From: a virus
IMG/VR virus record: IMGVR_UViG_3300023178_000121
Span: 1 to 37,318 of that record
Direction: 5' to 3' (one strand)
DNA length: 37,318 nt
The notes under the pieces are model-generated. The model saw only the letters and a list, made by a program, of their open reading frames with translations, did not search any database and had not been told where the DNA came from. How positions within the stretch are numbered: the stretch's first letter is position 1; every line of letters starts with the position of its first letter. Shown in pieces: positions 1-9,430 of the stretch. A program made the translations under genes and the position numbers.

Positions 1-1
1 T

Positions 2-220
2 GAAATTATAGGAGCTTTAAAAAATGTACAAGTTCGTACAGCTACTGTAATTGAACGAGATGGTGTAGAAATTAGTCGTACATTTCATAGACACGTGGTG
101 CATCCCGGTATGGACACATCAAGCCAATCAGCTGAAGTACAAGCAATTTGTGCAATAGTACATACAGACGAAGTTATTGCAGCATACGAAGCTAGTATAG
201 CGTCAGCAAACACTGCATAA
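2..220 (+). CDS. C-terminal part of a small phage protein (5' end outside window)
   Basis: An open frame runs from the window edge to a TAA at 218-220 and gives 72 residues with no start inside the window. It reads as a compact alpha/beta segment (EIIGALKNVQVRTATVIERD) followed by an acidic, alanine-rich helix that ends in SANTA. It lies directly upstream of the large tail-fibre gene, so it is probably another small gene of the fibre cassette, but I cannot name its function. The late-promoter motif CATAAATA overlaps its stop codon, which fits the end of one transcription unit. I am confident that it is coding because the frame is clean and the residue composition is protein-like. The identity is unknown. 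Confidence 0.7.
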   Translation, partial: EIIGALKNVQVRTATVIERDGVEISRTFHRHVVHPGMDTSSQSAEVQAICAIVHTDEVIAAYEASIASANTA

Positions 221-223
221 ATA
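216..223 (+). promoter_or_regulatory. T4-type late promoter motif (CATAAATA)
   Basis: CATAAATA matches the NATAAATA form of the T4 late promoter -10 element described for marine T4-like phages. It overlaps the upstream stop codon and lies 21 bases before the GTG of the fibre gene. The site would be read by RNA polymerase carrying the gp55 sigma factor encoded later in the window. Confidence 0.55.
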
Positions 224-244
224 AAACAAAAAGAAGGATAGTCA

Positions 245-3200
245 GTGGCTTATCTCGGAGTTACACCAACACAGGAATTTTCTAGCGTAGCTAAACAGTC
301 GGTGGCTGGTGATGGCTCTGTTAGCTATACTCTAAATAAAGGTGTTAGCGATGCAAATGATCTCGCTGTCTTTGTTAATGATGTGCGGCAAGAACCAGGT
401 GTTGCATACACTGCAACAGGCAATACGATTACCTTCACAGCAAATCTCGAATCAACTGATGACTGTTATATCCTACATATCGGTCGTACATTCTCTTCTG
501 CAGAATCACCTGGTATTGAAGATAAAGCTACTCAGAAAGTATTGACGATTACGACTGATGGTCATCTTGTACCAACAGCAAACGTAACATACGATCTAGG
601 TACGTCTGACCTACGGTTCAGAGACATCTATCTTTCAGGTTCATCTATCGAACTTGGTGATCATTCGATTACTGCTAATGCTACTCATATTTTAATGGGT
701 AATGTTGTCACAACTGGAGTGATGACAGGTAACGGCGCTTTAGTCACGAGTCTTAATGCTAGCGAGCTCACAACAGGTACAATTCCTCTCGCTCGATTGC
801 CCGATGATGTCACTATTGTAAATGACTTGACAATTGGCGGCGACTTTATCGTCAATGGTAATACAACTACCATTGCCGCTAACGAATTAAAAGTTGAAGA
901 CTCGCTCATTCAGCTCGCTACTAATAACGAGATTTCAGACACAATCGATATCGGTTTTGTAGGTCACTATTCAAATGATGGTGGGACTACTGCACTTCAC
1001 ACAGGATTCTTCAGAGACGCCAGCAACGAATACTATTATTTGTTTAATGGTTACGAAGAAGATGCATTCGACACTGCCACGCCTCCTTCTACTATCGACA
1101 GATCAGCTAATACATTTACCCTCGCTAACTTTGTAGCTAATAATGTGGGCATGGGTTTTGATCCATTTTTATCGAACAATTATAGTACGCTGAATATCAG
1201 AAGTACCACTGGTGGACAATTATTGATGGGTCGCGATAGCGGCACAAATGATTGGGATTTCTTTGCATATAGCGCTAGCACTCACACAGCGATCGGAACA
1301 TCAGCAAACACTTATTTAACTTTCCATACTGATAGTACAGGCGTTTCTAATGAACGGATGCGGATCGACGAAGAAGGAAGAGTTGGTATTGGCATTACTC
1401 CATCTTATACCCTAGATATACAAGCAATTGCTTCTAGTTTTAATCCAGTTAGGTTTTCTGGACATAGCGGGTCTATAGATGCTTATTTGTATACAGATAC
1501 GGCTTATTGGTCTATAGGCGATACAACGGGTTATGGTGGAAATCTCTGGGGAGGTAACAAAACTAGCAATTTCCTTCATGCGCATACAAACGGCTCAGAA
1601 CGTATGCGTATCGATAGTGCCGGCAGAGTACAAATTGGTACGACTAGTGCTTACAATAGCTACGCAGATAATTTAGTTGTTGAAGATGATTCGAATGCTG
1701 GAATTACTATTGCAACTACAGATAACACAGCAAGAACAAGTTTATATTTTGCCGATTCAAATACTGGATCAGCCACGTATCAAGGAATTATCGAATATAG
1801 ACATGCTAACGATCGTATGCATTTTTGGACGAATCATACAGATCATAATATTGTTATCGATAGCGTTGGTAGAGTTGGTATTGGAAATTCGAGTCCTTCT
1901 AGTATTTTAACCGTTAACAAAGACACGGGCTCGACTCCCACTGTTTATATAAACAATAGCGGACCGAACGTAACTGAAGGTGTAGCGTTAAAAGTACAGG
2001 CGACTGGTAGAGGCACTGGCGTTGCAGACGTATCGATATTTAGTGTACATAATAATACAACCGAGCTTTTTACAGTTCGCAATGACGGCAACGTGGGGAT
2101 TGGTGATCAGTCTCCCTCATATCCTTTAGAAGTCTATAGACTTGTTCCAACTTCTGGTATTATATCTAGATTTGCAAGCGGTTCTAGTGGCGGTTGGATT
2201 CAACTTGCCGATACAAATGGCAGTTGGCAAATGGGTTCTACATCTAATGGATTAGAATTTTATGCTGATGCACCAACATCACAATATCGATTAGCGTTGA
2301 CCTCTTCTGGCAATTTGGGTATTGGTACTAGGTCTCCGCGCAGTACATTAGATTTGGGCGCAGACTCTTCAGGTAGTACACAAATTAGTTGGCATAGCAG
2401 TTCTACTCGATCGCTTGGTAATATATGGACTTCGCGAAATGGAGGGCGTTTAACTTTTGGTCAAGCTTTAAAAGGTTCACAAACAACAAATAACGGTTAT
2501 TTGGGGGCATATACAGGTACATGGGCACCCTCAGCAATGGAATTGTCATATGGTGTTATTAACTTATTTGCAGATGCAGCGCAATCATTAACATACGACG
2601 GTGCATTTACTCCTACACAAGTAGCTCAATTTCATAATAGTTCAGGTTTTACTTCTTATAAACCTATAAGAACCTCGTTTGCTGGAAATACAGAACATTT
2701 AGAATTAAATAATACTGGTGCATCAAGTTGGACATTCTATTCTTATAATGATGGGCACATGTATATTAATTGTCATCCGAGCGGGGGCTCTGATGCTACA
2801 CGATTCACAATTAAAAGTGACGGTAGTGTAGGAATTGGCACCGCAGCACCTTCTAAATTACTTGATGTGACTTCAGCTGGAGGATTTAAATTAACCGATG
2901 ACGGTAATTATTCATCAATATGGATTGGCTCCGACCAAATGCCTGTGCAATATCCTTATTACAGAGTGGATTCGTGGGAGTCAGATGGAAGTGGTTATTT
3001 TTGGGCTTTCGGGCATCGTAACAGTTCTAGTGGCGTTAAATCAATTAATATGTTACTTTCTGATGGTACTAATCCATATGGTTTTTTTAAAAATAATCTA
3101 TACGTAGGAACTTTTACCAGTAATGAATATAACTCTAGTTATCCTGGTCTTTCAACACCAGTTGCAATTAGAGGTACTTCAAACACTACATCTTTTATAG

Positions 3201-3754
3201 GTGGGGACGGAACAGGACATTTTGCAGTTGGAACAAATAGTGTAAAAACTGGCGTAACAAGTTCAGGAGTTGTTACACAAACATTCGGCCCATTAATACA
3301 TGGCAGGACACAAGGATCGCATTCGAGTTCTGAACCAAGATGTATTTTAGGATGGTTTACTTATTCAGGCCCATATAGTAATTCAGCTTCATATTTACAT
3401 ATGAAAACCAACTTATGGGCCGGTGGCTCGCCGACTGGTAATACTGAATATACAATGTCTCTCTTTAGATATAGAGGATATTGTTACACTGGGTCAAATG
3501 CAGTTGGTAGCGGCATGGTTGGTTGGCACAATTGGAATGGTTCTTTACCCAATCAAACTGTGCACAACGACACAGGATGGAGTATAACGCAGAGTTCGTA
3601 TGTTTCGAGTGACGGTTACGTTGTTTTGGTAGCATATATGCTAGCAGCATATTGCCAAATTATTATAGATTGGGATCAATGGGGCGGTTATGATTTTAGA
3701 GAAAGAAGAGTAACAGCTACCGCGCAGCATTCTTCGGCTACAGGATATTATTAA
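245..3754 (+). CDS. Large tail fibre / adhesin protein with GVGIG-type repeats
   Basis: This 1169-residue protein is probably a distal tail fibre or receptor-binding adhesin. The start is a GTG with AAGGA about 9 bases upstream; the next gene that starts with GTG-Ala (3964) has a similar arrangement. Residues 1-90 form a beta-rich head domain. Residues near 110-135 carry the TYDLGTSDLRFRDIYLSG type of fibre motif, followed by a module with DIGFVGHYSNDG that recurs in marine phage fibres. From about residue 370 there are six copies of a short motif of the form GxVGIGxxSPxxxLDV, often preceded by RMRID, which is typical of trimeric beta-rich shafts. The C-terminus lacks the S74 SDERLK motif, so no self-cleaving chaperone is visible. 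The 3' two thirds look more AT-rich than the 5' third, suggesting a swapped distal part. Tail fibre is well supported; receptor and exact position are unknown. Confidence 0.85.
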   Translation: MAYLGVTPTQEFSSVAKQSVAGDGSVSYTLNKGVSDANDLAVFVNDVRQEPGVAYTATGNTITFTANLESTDDCYILHIGRTFSSAESPGIEDKATQKVLTITTDGHLVPTANVTYDLGTSDLRFRDIYLSGSSIELGDHSITANATHILMGNVVTTGVMTGNGALVTSLNASELTTGTIPLARLPDDVTIVNDLTIGGDFIVNGNTTTIAANELKVEDSLIQLATNNEISDTIDIGFVGHYSNDGGTTALHTGFFRDASNEYYYLFNGYEEDAFDTATPPSTIDRSANTFTLANFVANNVGMGFDPFLSNNYSTLNIRSTTGGQLLMGRDSGTNDWDFFAYSASTHTAIGTSANTYLTFHTDSTGVSNERMRIDEEGRVGIGITPSYTLDIQAIASSFNPVRFSGHSGSIDAYLYTDTAYWSIGDTTGYGGNLWGGNKTSNFLHAHTNGSERMRIDSAGRVQIGTTSAYNSYADNLVVEDDSNAGITIATTDNTARTSLYFADSNTGSATYQGIIEYRHANDRMHFWTNHTDHNIVIDSVGRVGIGNSSPSSILTVNKDTGSTPTVYINNSGPNVTEGVALKVQATGRGTGVADVSIFSVHNNTTELFTVRNDGNVGIGDQSPSYPLEVYRLVPTSGIISRFASGSSGGWIQLADTNGSWQMGSTSNGLEFYADAPTSQYRLALTSSGNLGIGTRSPRSTLDLGADSSGSTQISWHSSSTRSLGNIWTSRNGGRLTFGQALKGSQTTNNGYLGAYTGTWAPSAMELSYGVINLFADAAQSLTYDGAFTPTQVAQFHNSSGFTSYKPIRTSFAGNTEHLELNNTGASSWTFYSYNDGHMYINCHPSGGSDATRFTIKSDGSVGIGTAAPSKLLDVTSAGGFKLTDDGNYSSIWIGSDQMPVQYPYYRVDSWESDGSGYFWAFGHRNSSSGVKSINMLLSDGTNPYGFFKNNLYVGTFTSNEYNSSYPGLSTPVAIRGTSNTTSFIGGDGTGHFAVGTNSVKTGVTSSGVVTQTFGPLIHGRTQGSHSSSEPRCILGWFTYSGPYSNSASYLHMKTNLWAGGSPTGNTEYTMSLFRYRGYCYTGSNAVGSGMVGWHNWNGSLPNQTVHNDTGWSITQSSYVSSDGYVVLVAYMLAAYCQIIIDWDQWGGYDFRERRVTATAQHSSATGYY

Positions 3755-3756
3755 TT

Positions 3757-3954
3757 ATGTCGAATATAGATGATTTAACAATACAGATGAATACGTTTAT
3801 TTTTCCAGAAGCAAATACTGGAGATATAGCATGGTTACAAAATTATGAATTCCAATTCAACGGTAGTGAATGGGAAGCAACTGGAAATAATATTCCTCAA
3901 GACGAAGAAGAAACTTTTGTACCTCCTATTCCACCCGAAGCAAACACAGCATAG
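3757..3954 (+). CDS. Small acidic protein between fibre genes, unknown function
   Basis: A 65-residue acidic protein starts two bases after the fibre stop codon, with AGGA about 13 bases before the ATG. It contains WLQNYEFQFNGSEWEATGNN, then an acid-rich stretch (DEEE) and a proline-rich tail ending in PEANTA. The N-terminal half with its WEATG segment resembles short capping or linker domains seen in phage fibre cassettes, but I do not recognise a named family. The tight spacing indicates co-translation with the fibre gene. It may be a fibre-associated or assembly protein. No membrane segment, cysteine or catalytic motif is visible. Confidence 0.65.
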   Translation: MSNIDDLTIQMNTFIFPEANTGDIAWLQNYEFQFNGSEWEATGNNIPQDEEETFVPPIPPEANTA

Positions 3955-3963
3955 GAATAAACA

Positions 3964-4434
3964 GTGGCAATCACTAAACTCACAGGCAACTCATTTGGTA
4001 ACGATGTTAATCTGACTAACGTCGCGGTTGCCAATTCGTTTGTACATGGTACTGACAGTTACCAGATGAATCGCTACGTGGCTCATGGTCAAACAACGAA
4101 TGGTACAGAGACAGAAATTTATCTGATCCACAGTTCTACTGGTCGTGTTCCAGTGACGGCCAATTCTACTCTTTTCTTTGAGGCTTCGATTGTTGCATGT
4201 TCAAATGGAGAAAGTGCATCATGGCATTTAAAAGGTTGCGCCGATAATCATAACGGTACAACAGACGACGTTGGAGATATTTACGAGATTGCGGTTGCCG
4301 CTGATGATTTAAATTGGTCGGTTGATATACGAGCTGATGACACAAATGATACACTCAATATATATTGCACTGGAGCAACGAGTAAAACAGTTAACTGGAC
4401 AGCAGTTGTCAATACAATCGAGGTTATTCCCTAA
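3964..4434 (+). CDS. Putative virion structural protein (beta-rich), fibre cassette
   Basis: This 156-residue protein starts at a GTG preceded by AGGAATAAACA. The N-terminus (MAITKLTGNSFG) is followed by alternating beta strands, with YLIHSSTGRVPVTANSTLFFEASIVA and a final NWTAVVNTIEVIP. That layout is typical of small beta-sandwich proteins that attach to phage fibres or baseplates. The gene overlaps the next fibre gene by one base (TAATG), which implies translational coupling. A structural role is inferred from context and composition; no specific family can be assigned. Confidence 0.65.
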   Translation: MAITKLTGNSFGNDVNLTNVAVANSFVHGTDSYQMNRYVAHGQTTNGTETEIYLIHSSTGRVPVTANSTLFFEASIVACSNGESASWHLKGCADNHNGTTDDVGDIYEIAVAADDLNWSVDIRADDTNDTLNIYCTGATSKTVNWTAVVNTIEVIP

Positions 4435-7400
4435 TGGCAAGACGTACACGTAGTTTCCTTTTTGATAATATTTCAAAGCGTCTTGTTCAAAATACGAATA
4501 AGACAGCGAAAGAAATTAATACTCGTAGGGCAGCGAATACTGTTGCTAATACAGATATTCTGACATCTAAAGAAACTGATACTAAAATTTCAACTACGAT
4601 CAGTAATACCGGTATCAACACGTTATCAGATATTTCTATTGCAAATGTTGTTTCTGATCAGGTATTACAATATAATGCAAATACTGGTAATTGGGAAAAC
4701 GAAACACTCTCGCTTGTGAGTAGTGTTGATGGTCTAACCGATACCAATCTTACATCTCTTTCAAATGGTGATTATCTTGTTTATAGCAGTTCTGGTTCTG
4801 AGTGGATTAATAGAAGTTTAGATCTGAGTAGCTATGTCACTGATACGGATATAGCAGATTATTCTAACACAGCTCAAATGAATACTGCGATCGCATCATC
4901 AAACACTGCACTCAAGTCATATGTAGACACTAATTTTTCTAATACCGCACAGATGAATACTGCGATCGCATCTTCAAATACTGCGATGAAGAATTATGTA
5001 GACGCTGAAGTTGCCGGTGTTGTAAACTCTGCTCCATCTACTCTTGACACATTAAACGAATTAGCAGAGGCGTTGGGTGATGATCCCGATTTTGCAACTA
5101 CAACCGCAACTAATATTGGTACTAAGCTAGCTAAATCTTCTAATCTGTCTGATCTCGCCAATGCAGCGACAGCACGTACTAATTTAGGTTTAGGTACTGC
5201 AGCGACAACTGCGTCAACTGATTATGCCACTTCTGCGCAAGGCACCAAAGCAGATACAGCACATGGTTGGGGTAATCATGCTTCAGCGGGTTATGGCACA
5301 TCTAATTTTAGTGGTGCATATGCTGATTTGACTGGTAAGCCATCATTGTTTAGTGGTGCATATGCTGATTTGACTGGTAAGCCATCACTATTTAGTGGTG
5401 CATATGCTGATTTGACTGGTAAGCCTACTATTCCAACCAATAACAATCAGTTGACGAATGGTGCTGGTTATATTACCACAACTTCTGCTAATAATAGTTT
5501 AGTTCAACTAGGGGCTATACAACTTTATAATAACGAAAAAACAACGTATACTGCGGCACAGGGTTTATTAATATACGATCAAGCTGGTGATAATTGTTTA
5601 AACATTTATAATGCTAATTTGAGTAGATGGGTTAAAATTTGGGATGACTCTAACGACGGTGCTAGTTCTGGACTTGATGCTGACTTGTTAGATGGACAAC
5701 ATGGCTCATATTATTCGAATTATAACAATTTATCAAATAAGCCTACTATCCCAACCAATAACAACCAGCTGACGAACGGCGCTGGCTATATTACATCAAC
5801 AGTTTCTGGCGATATTGATATTGTAGGTGATGTTAAGGCTGCTGGTCAAATTAGAGCGACTGGATGGTGGAATACTAATTCTTCTGATCGGAGCGGTTAT
5901 GCTGTAGAAATAGGTTGGTCAGCCGGTGAAGGATATTTGTTGTCATATAGCAGGACTGCAGGTGCTTACGGTGCAATGAATTATACGGCCACTAGCCATG
6001 ATTTCTACAGTGGAAATGTACGCTTAAAAGCTGGTAAGTATATAGATCTAGAAACTAGTGCAGGAAGTGTACGAGGTTATATACAAGCTACTGACACTAA
6101 TGATCAACATTTGATTATAGCTACATCTGGTGGTGAGGATATTGCTTTCAAAGATGGTGGCCTCAGTGGTGATTCTAATCTTATTATTAGAGGCGATGGT
6201 AACGTATGGGTAAGAGGTTCTATATTAAACGGTACTATGGCGTATTCTCAGCTAACAGGTACGCCGACCATCCCAACCAATAACAATCAGCTGACGAATG
6301 GCGCTGGTTATATCACTAATGGTGCGAACTATAATGTTAATAATGCATGGTTAAGAGAGAATGGTGATAATGCTAATGTAAAGTTGTACGGTAATAGCCG
6401 TCAAATGGCATTTAGAACAGACGGCACCAGTGAGTATTCAACGGGTGTAGGCGGTTATCCATTTGTTTGGATGTATGGTAGTAATGCCTCCGGTGCAAGA
6501 AAAATGTATTTGACAACCGGTGGTAATTTAGGTATTACAGGGACCATGACCACTGGTGGAAATGTTAATGTTCCTAGCGATACTGGACCTGCAACATCTG
6601 GTGCTTGGATAAGAAATACAACAGCATATGGATATATTCAAATAGGTCCTGCAAATACTGGTCATGCTCATATTTACACGGATCGTAGTAATTTTTATTT
6701 TAATAAAACCAATATTCAAGCTAATGGTAATGCCATGTGGCATGCCGGTAACGACGGTTCAGGTTCTGGTCTTGATGCGGATACACTCGATGGCTTGCAA
6801 TTAAATTCTTCGACAACGAATAATCAAGCAAACGCCGTCGTACGCACACAGGCAAATGGCTATATTCATGCAGGTTGGATCAATTCTGTATCAGGATCGT
6901 CAGGAACAGCAAACAGATTGACCAGAATTACTGCATCATATGACGCCTACCTACGTTATTTAACTGTAAAGGATTTTAAAGTACAAATTGGAGAAAGTTA
7001 CAAAAATGATTTCTCTCGGTCAGTAGATTATACAACTGATTCAAATTATTGGGTAGGTTCATTCGGAAAAAATGGTTACAATGCTAATCAGACATTCCAT
7101 GCTGGATCAGGATTTTTTGATATTTGGTCTGGTTCAAATTATCCGTCAGGTACTAGTCATATTCATGGTTTTAATGCTTTACATTATACTGTTGGTAGCA
7201 TCTCAGGAAATACTGGCAATGCGTACGGCTGGCAAATGGCAGCTCAATATAATCAAGATTCTGGGCCTTGGTGGAGAAGATGTAGCGCTGGATCGTTTAC
7301 AAGCTGGCGTAAAATATGGCACGATTCTAATGACGGTTCTGGTTCTGGACTCGATGCCGATTTGCTTGACGGTTATCATCTTACTACCACCGATAGAAAT

Positions 7401-7973
7401 AATCAAGCAAATAGAGTTGTTCGTACTCAAGCGAATGGCAGAATTTATGGCGGCCAATTCTATGCAAATGATTGGTTTAGAGCAGAAAGCACTAGCGGAT
7501 TATATTTCCAATCATACGGCGGTGGTTGGAATATGACCGACACTTCATGGATTCGTGCATATAACGGTAAAGCTATATATGCTACGAATACTATTGCTAC
7601 ATCTGCTAATATTTGCGCGTACTATTCAGATGAACGTCTGAAGACAATTACAGGACATATAGATAATGCATTAGATAAAGTTTTATCACTTGACGGATTC
7701 TATTATGTAGAAAATGAGTTAGCTAAAGAATTAGGCTATAATAATGATAAGCAACAAGTTGGTGTATCAGCTCAAAAAGTACAAGCAGTATTACCAGAAG
7801 CCGTAGAACTTGCACCAGTTGATTACGAAACAGGCGAACATGATGGAATAATAACGTCAAAATCTGGTGAAAATTATTTAACTGTAGACTATGCTAAAAT
7901 GGTACCTCTATTAATAGAAGCCATTAAAGAGCAACAGAAACAAATTGAAGAATTAAAGGAGAAAATAAAATGA
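4434..7973 (+). CDS. Tail fibre with C-terminal S74 intramolecular chaperone
   Basis: This is an 1179-residue tail fibre or tailspike-type protein. The N-terminal 60 residues are basic and helical. Next come fibre modules with VSDQVLQYNANTG, two AQMNTAIASSNTA units, three perfect 14-residue repeats (FSGAYADLTGKPSL, about 292-333), three PTIPTNNNQLTNGAGYI units and three GLDADxLDG units. The last 115 residues are a peptidase S74 chaperone: SDERLK begins at residue 1065, giving the Ser1065 and Lys1070 pair with the same spacing as the catalytic pair known from endosialidase. In that family the domain trimerises the shaft, cleaves itself off at the serine and leaves. A final QQKQIEELKEK segment is a likely coiled coil. 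The gene overlaps its neighbours at TAATG and ATGA junctions. The S74 call is strong; no depolymerase domain is seen. Confidence 0.92.
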   Translation: MARRTRSFLFDNISKRLVQNTNKTAKEINTRRAANTVANTDILTSKETDTKISTTISNTGINTLSDISIANVVSDQVLQYNANTGNWENETLSLVSSVDGLTDTNLTSLSNGDYLVYSSSGSEWINRSLDLSSYVTDTDIADYSNTAQMNTAIASSNTALKSYVDTNFSNTAQMNTAIASSNTAMKNYVDAEVAGVVNSAPSTLDTLNELAEALGDDPDFATTTATNIGTKLAKSSNLSDLANAATARTNLGLGTAATTASTDYATSAQGTKADTAHGWGNHASAGYGTSNFSGAYADLTGKPSLFSGAYADLTGKPSLFSGAYADLTGKPTIPTNNNQLTNGAGYITTTSANNSLVQLGAIQLYNNEKTTYTAAQGLLIYDQAGDNCLNIYNANLSRWVKIWDDSNDGASSGLDADLLDGQHGSYYSNYNNLSNKPTIPTNNNQLTNGAGYITSTVSGDIDIVGDVKAAGQIRATGWWNTNSSDRSGYAVEIGWSAGEGYLLSYSRTAGAYGAMNYTATSHDFYSGNVRLKAGKYIDLETSAGSVRGYIQATDTNDQHLIIATSGGEDIAFKDGGLSGDSNLIIRGDGNVWVRGSILNGTMAYSQLTGTPTIPTNNNQLTNGAGYITNGANYNVNNAWLRENGDNANVKLYGNSRQMAFRTDGTSEYSTGVGGYPFVWMYGSNASGARKMYLTTGGNLGITGTMTTGGNVNVPSDTGPATSGAWIRNTTAYGYIQIGPANTGHAHIYTDRSNFYFNKTNIQANGNAMWHAGNDGSGSGLDADTLDGLQLNSSTTNNQANAVVRTQANGYIHAGWINSVSGSSGTANRLTRITASYDAYLRYLTVKDFKVQIGESYKNDFSRSVDYTTDSNYWVGSFGKNGYNANQTFHAGSGFFDIWSGSNYPSGTSHIHGFNALHYTVGSISGNTGNAYGWQMAAQYNQDSGPWWRRCSAGSFTSWRKIWHDSNDGSGSGLDADLLDGYHLTTTDRNNQANRVVRTQANGRIYGGQFYANDWFRAESTSGLYFQSYGGGWNMTDTSWIRAYNGKAIYATNTIATSANICAYYSDERLKTITGHIDNALDKVLSLDGFYYVENELAKELGYNNDKQQVGVSAQKVQAVLPEAVELAPVDYETGEHDGIITSKSGENYLTVDYAKMVPLLIEAIKEQQKQIEELKEKIK
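5307..5432 (+). repeat. Three tandem 42-bp repeats inside the S74 fibre gene
   Basis: Three head-to-tail 42-base units start at 5307, 5349 and 5391 and encode FSGAYADLTGKP followed by SL, SL and TI. The copies are almost identical in nucleotides as well as in protein, which suggests recent slippage or unequal recombination. Copy number could change fibre shaft length. Confidence 0.9.
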
Positions 7974-8215
7974 GTTTAACGTGGACATATACTGAACCTG
8001 CTGGCGCGGTTCAAACTGTTACCGTCACATTTAATAATGGTGAGTGGATACATGTACGCGAGGTGAATGCTGTATTTACTGCAAATGGTGAATACGATGC
8101 CGATGCTACTGAAATTCGTGTTGGCGAAGTTGCAATGGGTGTACAAAATAAAATTATCATGGGCACTCTTGTAGCACCAACAAACGATGACGAGCAAGTA
8201 GCGAATACACCATAA
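7970..8215 (+). CDS. Small beta-rich protein of the fibre cassette, unknown function
   Basis: An 81-residue protein starts inside the stop of the S74 fibre gene (ATGA overlap), with AAGGAG about 8 bases upstream. The sequence (MSLTWTYTEPAGAVQTVTV, then NNGEWIHVREVNAVF) is made of short beta strands with an acidic C-terminus ending in DDEQVANTP. It overlaps the next gene by one base. No family is recognised. The position between two fibre-type genes suggests an accessory structural or fibre-assembly role, by inference only. Confidence 0.65.
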   Translation: MSLTWTYTEPAGAVQTVTVTFNNGEWIHVREVNAVFTANGEYDADATEIRVGEVAMGVQNKIIMGTLVAPTNDDEQVANTP

Positions 8216-8892
8216 TGGCACTTCCATCATCTGGACAATTATGTGCATCGGATATTAACGTTGAATTAGGTAAATCAGCAGGCGCACAGTTATGTTTAAA
8301 TGATGCAGATGCTCGAGCATTAGCCCAAAAGTCGTCTGGTCAAATTTGCTATAGTGATTTTCATGGCAAAAGTGCTGTAGCTCAAACGAGAATTACATCT
8401 GTTGGCAGATCAAATGATGGTTATGGTCCATCGCGTTATGGTTATGCGGGCAGTGGCAAGGGTAATTATTACCACTACGAAGGTTCTACAACAGCAACAT
8501 CATTTGGTTCTATCTCTGCTACTACGGGAATAATTACAAGTGGTACTATACATACTATTTACGCAACCAATTATTATAATGGCGATTATCACTTCGAAAT
8601 AGCAACAAGTAGATCGAGTAATGGTGGATGGACAAGCGTGCAAGTATATAGTTCAGCAAATACAAATACTAAGTATACCGTTAACAGAACAAGTGCGGGT
8701 GCTTTTCAACAACTAAATGCTGGCGATAGTAATCCACAAATTAGTGGATCTTATAGATGGGTATTCGCGGGTGTCACTAATGGCGGTTCATATAATCATG
8801 GTTCCGCTAACGCTTCGACTATAGAAGCGATATACAATTTATTTACTGATGCTCATTTAAATGGTCGAACAATGTATTTCGATTTCTCTTAG
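8215..8892 (+). CDS. Putative tail fibre tip / virion structural protein
   Basis: This 225-residue protein opens with an N-terminal domain of the type MALPSSGQLCASDINVELG, followed by a second related unit containing SSGQICYSDFHGK. Paired SSGxIxxSDI motifs of this kind are common at the N-terminus of phage fibre-tip and baseplate-associated proteins. The remaining 150 residues are rich in Gly, Ser, Tyr and Thr and look like a beta-sandwich receptor-binding or jelly-roll domain. There is little Shine-Dalgarno signal, and the start overlaps the previous stop (TAATG), so translation is probably coupled. It is a good candidate for a small adhesin, but the receptor is unknown. Confidence 0.75.
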   Translation: MALPSSGQLCASDINVELGKSAGAQLCLNDADARALAQKSSGQICYSDFHGKSAVAQTRITSVGRSNDGYGPSRYGYAGSGKGNYYHYEGSTTATSFGSISATTGIITSGTIHTIYATNYYNGDYHFEIATSRSSNGGWTSVQVYSSANTNTKYTVNRTSAGAFQQLNAGDSNPQISGSYRWVFAGVTNGGSYNHGSANASTIEAIYNLFTDAHLNGRTMYFDFS

Positions 8893-8901
8893 GATATTAT
8901 A

Positions 8902-9429
8902 ATGGTCAATTACGAAATTTTAGAAGCTGATGCTATCAACAACAGAATACAAGTTAAGTATTCTAAAACTGATAAACCAGATTTTTTTGCTCAGATTGGT
9001 TTGCAAGATGGATTTACTGCAAATGACTGTCACGAAGCAGCAACTGATCAAGTGGTGCAAGCAGAAAGATATTGGGCAAAAATGGAAGCAGATACGTTTG
9101 TACTCGATACTACAACTGGTCAAACAAAAGATCATGTTTTTGTAGATGCGCCTTCGTACGATTTTGCTACGCAAACTATCGAAGAAAATATTACTGAGAC
9201 AGAAACTACAGTTACTCATGGTTGGACAGTAACAGATAAAACTAATAATGAACTAGCATTAGATATACGAAAAAAGAGAAATGATTTACTACGTTTGACT
9301 GATAATTGGGGATTCTCTGACCGGACAATGACTGATGAAATGATTGCGTATAGACAAGCGTTACGAGATATTCCAAATCAAAATACGTTTCCCTCATCGG
9401 TCTCTTGGCCAGTACAACCGATAGATTGA
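8902..9429 (+). CDS. Protein with C-terminal tail assembly chaperone-like domain
   Basis: This is a 175-residue protein. The N-terminal 110 residues are acidic and contain TDKPDFFAQIGLQDGF. The C-terminal 55 residues (RKKRNDLLRLTDNWGFSDR, then TDEMIAYRQALRDIP and FPSSVSWPVQP) match the pattern of the phage tail assembly chaperone family (Pfam Phage_tail_APC type): RNxLLxxTD, YRQALRDIPxQ, FPxxVxWP. In related phages this domain occurs in proteins coded just after tail fibres and is thought to help fibre assembly or attachment. The gene has little separation from the following glycosyltransferase-like gene. The domain call is from motif recognition; the precise partner is inferred. Confidence 0.8.
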   Translation: MVNYEILEADAINNRIQVKYSKTDKPDFFAQIGLQDGFTANDCHEAATDQVVQAERYWAKMEADTFVLDTTTGQTKDHVFVDAPSYDFATQTIEENITETETTVTHGWTVTDKTNNELALDIRKKRNDLLRLTDNWGFSDRTMTDEMIAYRQALRDIPNQNTFPSSVSWPVQPID

Positions 9430-9430
9430 T

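Noticed and set aside
208-3954. Shared C-terminal ANTA in the partial protein (ending at 220) and the 65-residue protein (ending at 3954)
   Set aside because: Four residues in alanine/asparagine-rich fibre-region proteins can match by chance, and the neighbouring residues differ.
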